Source: Microbacterium oleivorans
GTDB lineage: Bacteria > Actinomycetota > Actinomycetes > Actinomycetales > Microbacteriaceae
Assembly: GCF_001644225.1 (NCBI RefSeq)
Contig: NZ_LSTV01000001.1
Span: 310,001 to 374,000 of the forward strand
Direction: 5' to 3'
DNA length: 64,000 nucleotides
In this document: in pieces, positions 60,702 through 64,000 of the stretch
Layout of the letters: the number at the start of each line of letters is the position of its first letter
Position numbering within the stretch: position 1 is the first letter of the stretch
The notes under the pieces: generated by a model
Databases searched by the model: none
Told to the model about the DNA's origin: nothing
What the model saw: the letters and a program-made list of their open reading frames with translations, nothing else
Position numbers and translations under genes: made by a program

Positions 60702-60836
60702 GGAGAGTCCATCGGCGAGAAGCCCGCCACGGACCGCTCCGCGAGTTGCCTCTCCGGCTCGTCATTCGCGAAGTGCCCCGTACATCTGTGCCCGACACTG
60801 AGTGCCGACGAGCCAGCATCCTGCCAGCAGGGATGC
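60702..60836 (+). ncRNA. Structured 5' leader of the M23 peptidase gene
   Basis: Several nested pairings are visible: GGAGAG 60702-60707 with CTCTCC 60750-60755; GTCC 60707-60710 with GGAC 60731-60734; GGCG 60714-60717 with CGCC 60725-60728; an 8-bp stem GGCTCGTC 60756-60763 with GACGAGCC 60807-60814; and a hairpin at 60816-60836 just before the GGAGG site. The class is unknown. Cyclic di-AMP riboswitches often sit before actinobacterial cell-wall hydrolase genes, but I do not find their conserved sequences. Confidence 0.45.
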
Positions 60837-60855
60837 GGAGGCGCCGGAGGACAGC

Positions 60856-61737
60856 TTGGCTGAAGAGTTCCACCCGTCGAACGAGATTTCTGAGGCGTCG
60901 ACGGCCCCCCGCAAAGGTCGTCTGAGCCGCCGCGTCGCTGCGAAAGCGCCCGCGACCCGTTCGACCGCCACCCGCCCGCATCCCGTCCGCAGCTTCGTCA
61001 CCGTCGCCGCCGTCGCCGGGATGGTCGCAACGGTGGCCATCCCCGCTTTCGCGGCGGCCGACCGCGGCGACGTCGCCGAGGCGCGTACGCTGCAGCAGGT
61101 CTCCGCCGACGACGCGCAGTCGCTCGTCGTCGCCTCGGAGGGCAGCCCCGAGACGCTCGAGCGCGGCGGGTACTCCGCCACGACGCCCGAGGAGATCGCG
61201 GCCGCCAAGGCGAAGAAGGCGGCCGAAGAGGCTGCCAAGGCGGCTCTCGCCGCGCGCCTCGCGGCAGCAAGCGCCGCGCGTTCGAGCTCCAACTCGAGCT
61301 CATCGTCGTCGAGCTTCTCGTCGTCGGTGCCGCTCGTCGCGCCGGGATCGGGTACCGTCCGTCGCCCGCTCGCGCACTTCAACAACTTCGGCCGTCCGTA
61401 CGCCGGTCACAAGGGAACCGACTACATGGTCGGTCGCGGTGAGCCGATCTACGCGGTCGCCGACGGCACCGTGGTCGCCTCGTCCGAGTCCGGACCGGGG
61501 TGGGGTGTGTACGTGAAGATCGCCCACAACATCGGCGGCACGAGCGTCACCTCGCTCTACGCGCACATGGACTGGGGCACGCGTCGCGTCTCGGTCGGTG
61601 AGAAGGTCTCGGCCGGGCAGCTGATCGGTCAGGTCGGCGACACCGGCCGCGCCAACGGCACCCACCTGCACCTCGAGATCCGCGTGAACGGCGGATACAC
61701 GAACGCCGAGTCCTGGCTGCAGGCCAACGCGGGCTGA
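60856..61737 (+). CDS. M23 family metallopeptidase (cell-wall hydrolase)
   Basis: The 293-residue protein has a cytoplasmic basic start, one membrane or signal helix (FVTVAAVAGMVATVAIPAFAAA, near residue 58), an Ala/Lys/Glu-rich coiled segment, a Ser-rich linker and a C-terminal LytM domain (about 175-290). Zinc ligands are seen in HKGTDYMVG and in GTHLHLEIRVNG, with YAHM between. It would cut peptidoglycan cross-bridges outside the cell. TTG is chosen as start because GGAGG stands 5 nt before it; a GTG 54 nt upstream lies in the folded leader and lacks a ribosome site. Confidence 0.9.
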   Translation: MAEEFHPSNEISEASTAPRKGRLSRRVAAKAPATRSTATRPHPVRSFVTVAAVAGMVATVAIPAFAAADRGDVAEARTLQQVSADDAQSLVVASEGSPETLERGGYSATTPEEIAAAKAKKAAEEAAKAALAARLAAASAARSSSNSSSSSSSFSSSVPLVAPGSGTVRRPLAHFNNFGRPYAGHKGTDYMVGRGEPIYAVADGTVVASSESGPGWGVYVKIAHNIGGTSVTSLYAHMDWGTRRVSVGEKVSAGQLIGQVGDTGRANGTHLHLEIRVNGGYTNAESWLQANAG

Positions 61738-61831
61738 CGACACACGGCATCCGTTCGTCTGCTGTTCGCCCTCGGGCATCCCTGGGTGTATTACCCTGAC
61801 CCCGACGCTCGTTCGAGCCGAGGGGAGCCGC

Positions 61832-61945
61832 ATGGACATCCAACCCCGCATTCGCAACCGGAATGCGCTAGGTCGGCATGTGCTGCGGCATCGTGTGCAC
61901 GATTGCCACGACGTCGGTCGTGCGATGAAGGCGCTGTCATCATGA
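61832..61945 (+). CDS. Possible small ORF (37 aa) ending in a terminator
   Basis: The ATG follows AGGGGAG by 5 nt and opens 37 codons for a basic, His- and Arg-rich peptide (MDIQPRIRNRNALG at the start, LRHRVHDCHDVG in the middle). The TGA lies in the terminator hairpin. It may be a small protein or a leader peptide; translation is not shown. I do not recognise it. Confidence 0.4.
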   Translation: MDIQPRIRNRNALGRHVLRHRVHDCHDVGRAMKALSS

Positions 61946-61958
61946 CAGCGCCTTTTTT
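61928..61958 (+). terminator. Strong intrinsic terminator
   Basis: A 12-bp stem (61928-61939 and 61943-61954) with a 3-nt loop ends in a run of six T. It is the most classical intrinsic terminator in the window. It is 190 bp after the M23 gene, beyond the 37-codon ORF, and 85 bp before the HNH gene. Confidence 0.92.
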
Positions 61959-62042
61959 CGTGCCCGCACCCCTCTCGACCCGTGCCGCGTCGACGCAACG
62001 GAAGGCCGCTGAAGCCGTCACGGCAGTTCGAGAGGACACCCC

Positions 62043-62540
62043 ATGCGCACCCTGGTGCTGAACGCAGGTTACGAACCCCTGGCCGTCGTCTCCTTCAAAC
62101 GAGCGCTCGTGCTCGTCATGACGGAGAAGGCCACCATCATCGAGCGCGTCGAGGAGGACCCCGTCTGGGGCACCCGTGACGTGTACGACCGCCCCGCCGT
62201 CATCGTGCTGACCCGCTACGTGCGGATCCCCGCCGGGCGTCGCGTGCCCGTCACGCGCCGCGGGGTGTTGCGGCGCGACGGCAACCGGTGCGCCTACTGC
62301 GGCAAGAGCGCGACGACGATCGACCACGTGCTGCCGCGGTCGCGCGGGGGAGCGGACTCGTGGGAGAACCTCGTCGCCGCGTGCCTGCGGTGCAACAACG
62401 TGAAGGGCGACCGGACGCCCCAGGAGATGCACTGGGAGCTGCGCTGGACGCCGTCGGCCCCGCGCGGCGCCGGCTGGCGCGTGCGGGGGACCGAGCGCAC
62501 CGATCCCGCGTGGGAGCCGTACCTGGCGCTCGCCGCGTAG
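62043..62540 (+). CDS. HNH endonuclease family protein
   Basis: The 165-residue protein starts MRTLVLNAGYEPLAVVSFKRALVLVMTEKA and has the HNH core in CAYCGKSATTIDHVLPRSRGGADSWENLVAACLRCNNVKGDRTP (residues about 83-125), with two CxxC zinc pairs and the catalytic His in IDHV. This conserved actinobacterial type is free-standing and its target is unknown; it is not next to a methylase. AGAGGACA is the ribosome site. Confidence 0.92.
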   Translation: MRTLVLNAGYEPLAVVSFKRALVLVMTEKATIIERVEEDPVWGTRDVYDRPAVIVLTRYVRIPAGRRVPVTRRGVLRRDGNRCAYCGKSATTIDHVLPRSRGGADSWENLVAACLRCNNVKGDRTPQEMHWELRWTPSAPRGAGWRVRGTERTDPAWEPYLALAA

Positions 62541-62584
62541 GCGGTTCGGCCGGAATACTCGTGGACGGCTCGCGTTGGGCCGTA

Positions 62585-62603
62585 TATACCCCTATGGGGT
62601 ATA
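62585..62603 (+). promoter_or_regulatory. CsoR-like copper operator
   Basis: TATACCCC, three bases, GGGGTATA: a perfect inverted repeat of the kind bound by CsoR, the copper-sensing repressor. It overlaps TATAAG (62600-62605), a probable -10 of the ATPase gene, 19 bp after TTGGGC. Confidence 0.8.
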
Positions 62604-62618
62604 AGCGAGAGGAGCGAC

Positions 62619-64000
62619 ATGCACGCGGAGCACGATATGCGCGCGGGCCACGATGTCCACTCCGGGCATCAGGGCCATGACATGCACGGCGGGCACGGTG
62701 ACCACGTCGGGCAGTTCCGGCGGCTGTTCTGGATCAACCTCCTGATCGCGGTCCCGGTGGTTGCGGCCTCGCCGATGTTCGCGATGATCCTCGGGTACGA
62801 GGTGCCGGGGTGGATGCGGTGGGTCGCCCCCGTCCTCGGAACCGTGATGTTCGTGTGGGGCGGCCGGCCGTTCCTGACCGGCGCGGTCGCCGAGCTGCGA
62901 CGCCGTTCGCCCGGCATGATGCTCCTCATCGCCCTCGCGATCACCGTGGCGTTCCTCGCGTCGTGGGGGGCGAGCCTCGGCATCCTGCACCACGAACTCG
63001 AGTTCTGGTGGGAGCTCGCGCTCCTCATCGTCATCATGCTGCTCGGGCACTGGATCGAGATGCGATCGATCGCGCAGACGAGCTCGGCGCTCGACTCGCT
63101 GGCCGCGCTCCTGCCCGACGAAGCGGAGCGCGTCGAGGGCGATGCGGTCGTGACCGTCGCGCCCGGCGAGCTGCGGGTCGGCGACGTGGTCGTCGTGCGG
63201 CCCGGCGGCAGCGTTCCCGCCGACGGTCGTGTGGTCGACGGGCGCGCCGAGATGGACGAGTCGATGATCACGGGCGAGTCCCGTCCCGTCGCGCGCGGCG
63301 CGGGCGACTCCGTCACCGCCGGCACTGTCGCGACTGACTCCGGACTGCGCGTCGAGGTCACGGCGACCGGGGACGACACGGCGCTGGCCGGCATCCGTCG
63401 CCTCGTCAGTGACGCGCAGAATTCGTCGTCGCGGGCGCAGCGCATCGCCGACCGCGCGGCGGCGCTGCTGTTCTGGTTCGCGCTCGGTGCCGCCGTCGTG
63501 ACGGCGCTCGTCTGGACCCTGATCGGGATGCCGGACGAGGCCGTCGTGCGGACGATCACCGTCCTCGTCATCGCCTGCCCGCACGCGCTCGGTCTCGCGA
63601 TCCCGCTCGTCGTGTCCATCGCGACCGAGCGCGCGGCCCGCGGCGGGGTGCTCGTGACCGACCGTCTCGCCCTCGAGGCGATGCGGACCGTCGACACGGT
63701 GCTGTTCGACAAGACCGGCACCCTCACGAAGGGCGAGCCGGTCGTCGCGGAGGTCGCGGCATCCGCTCGGGTGAACGAGGCCGACGAGGTGCTCGCGCTG
63801 GCCGCCGCGGCGGAGGCCGACAGCGAGCACCCGCTGGCGCGCGCGATCGTCCGCGCCGCGGCGGAGCGCGGGCTGAGCGTGCCGAGGGCGACGGGGTTCT
63901 CGTCGTCGCCCGCGGTGGGGGTCACGGCATCCGTTGAGGGTGCGTCGGTGCGGGTCGGCGGCCCGCGCCTGCTCGAGGAGATCGGGGCGAGCGAGGTGGA
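62619..64000 (+). CDS. CopB-type copper-translocating P-type ATPase (5' part)
   Basis: The frame is open to the window end, giving 460 residues of a gene that continues. The N-terminus is a His-rich tail (about 14 His in 33 residues) in place of a CxxC metal domain. Membrane helices follow, with MDESMITGES near 217, the transmembrane metal motif CPH in VIACPHALGLAIPLV near 325, the phosphorylation site FDKTGTLTKGE near 365 and SEHPLARAIV. CPH with a His-rich tail is the P1B-3 (CopB) type that exports copper. GAGGAG is the ribosome site. The CsoR-like operator upstream points to copper induction. Confidence 0.93.
   Translation, partial: MHAEHDMRAGHDVHSGHQGHDMHGGHGDHVGQFRRLFWINLLIAVPVVAASPMFAMILGYEVPGWMRWVAPVLGTVMFVWGGRPFLTGAVAELRRRSPGMMLLIALAITVAFLASWGASLGILHHELEFWWELALLIVIMLLGHWIEMRSIAQTSSALDSLAALLPDEAERVEGDAVVTVAPGELRVGDVVVVRPGGSVPADGRVVDGRAEMDESMITGESRPVARGAGDSVTAGTVATDSGLRVEVTATGDDTALAGIRRLVSDAQNSSSRAQRIADRAAALLFWFALGAAVVTALVWTLIGMPDEAVVRTITVLVIACPHALGLAIPLVVSIATERAARGGVLVTDRLALEAMRTVDTVLFDKTGTLTKGEPVVAEVAASARVNEADEVLALAAAAEADSEHPLARAIVRAAAERGLSVPRATGFSSSPAVGVTASVEGASVRVGGPRLLEEIGASEV

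Larger units (their letters stand above)
61738..62042. other. 305-bp region without an annotated large gene
   Basis: The stretch holds a possible 37-codon ORF and a strong intrinsic terminator, described separately. A GGGT-gtatt-ACCC inverted repeat stands at 61784-61796. I see no tRNA and no good promoter for the HNH gene in the last 85 bp. Confidence 0.6.

Noticed and set aside
60702..60836. Cyclic di-AMP (ydaO) riboswitch before the M23 gene
   Set aside because: Position and length would fit, but the conserved ydaO sequence blocks are not found by eye. Left as an unclassified structured leader.

Overview
This 64 kb window looks like an ordinary stretch of chromosome from a high-GC Gram-positive actinobacterium. 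It most resembles a member of the Microbacteriaceae such as Microbacterium; that genus call is an inference from gene families and gene order, made without a database search. Supporting signs are the very high GC content, frequent GTG starts, YlxR-nusA-infB order, DUF3263, LytR_C and DUF3027 proteins, an XPB-type helicase with its usual actinobacterial partner, a DtxR/IdeR repressor, a WXG100 protein, and many genes whose start codon lies 6-9 nt after a TANNNT hexamer, which suggests leaderless mRNAs. I see no transposase, integrase, prophage, CRISPR array, tRNA or rRNA. Genes are tightly packed on both strands.

Layout. 1-3.6 kb: 3' half of the ATP synthase operon (atpA partial, atpG, atpD, atpC) closed by a strong hairpin. 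3.6-11 kb: YaaA, DUF4870 protein, PP2C phosphatase, an EccC-like FtsK/SpoIIIE ATPase, asparaginase, OsmC and a PlsC-type acyltransferase. 11-21 kb: FKBP lipoprotein and a dxr / site-2 protease / ispG axis on the plus strand, interrupted by minus-strand genes for a MurE-like ligase, a YcnI copper-associated pair, and a fused PhzE/anthranilate-synthase-like enzyme preceded by a textbook tryptophan attenuator. 21-29.5 kb: ACC deaminase with its GntR regulator, RNB ribonuclease, pyroglutamyl peptidase, prolyl-tRNA synthetase, LOG protein and DUF1206 protein. 29.5-38 kb: translation and RNA block (nusA, ylxR, infB, rbfA, truB, ribF) with divergent mutY. 38-46 kb: deoC, SNF2-type helicase, phosphofructokinase, YdcZ-like transporter, Ser/Thr kinase, msrB. 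45-49.6 kb: DUF3263, LytR_C, cold-shock protein and a CIRCE-controlled groEL, a small acidic protein and an orphan WXG100 protein. 49.7-59 kb: two-component system, CPBP protease with a YGQ-rich tail, XPB helicase and partner, cold-shock/DUF3027 pair. 58.7-64 kb: serC, ideR, an M23 peptidase behind a structured leader and an MtrA-like box, HNH endonuclease, and a CopB-type copper ATPase (cut by the window end) behind a CsoR-like operator.

The most interesting non-coding signals are: the leaderless trp leader peptide and attenuator (19.6-19.7 kb); the widespread leaderless promoter architecture, including one palindrome that can serve mutY and truB back to back; the folded leader and MtrA-like repeat of the M23 gene; a 37-codon ORF ending inside an intrinsic terminator (61.8-61.9 kb); long perfect inverted repeats at 33.7 and 55.4 kb; and a 41-bp terminator sequence present twice at 48.9 and 49.3 kb. 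No wholly new multi-gene system could be demonstrated from the sequence alone.
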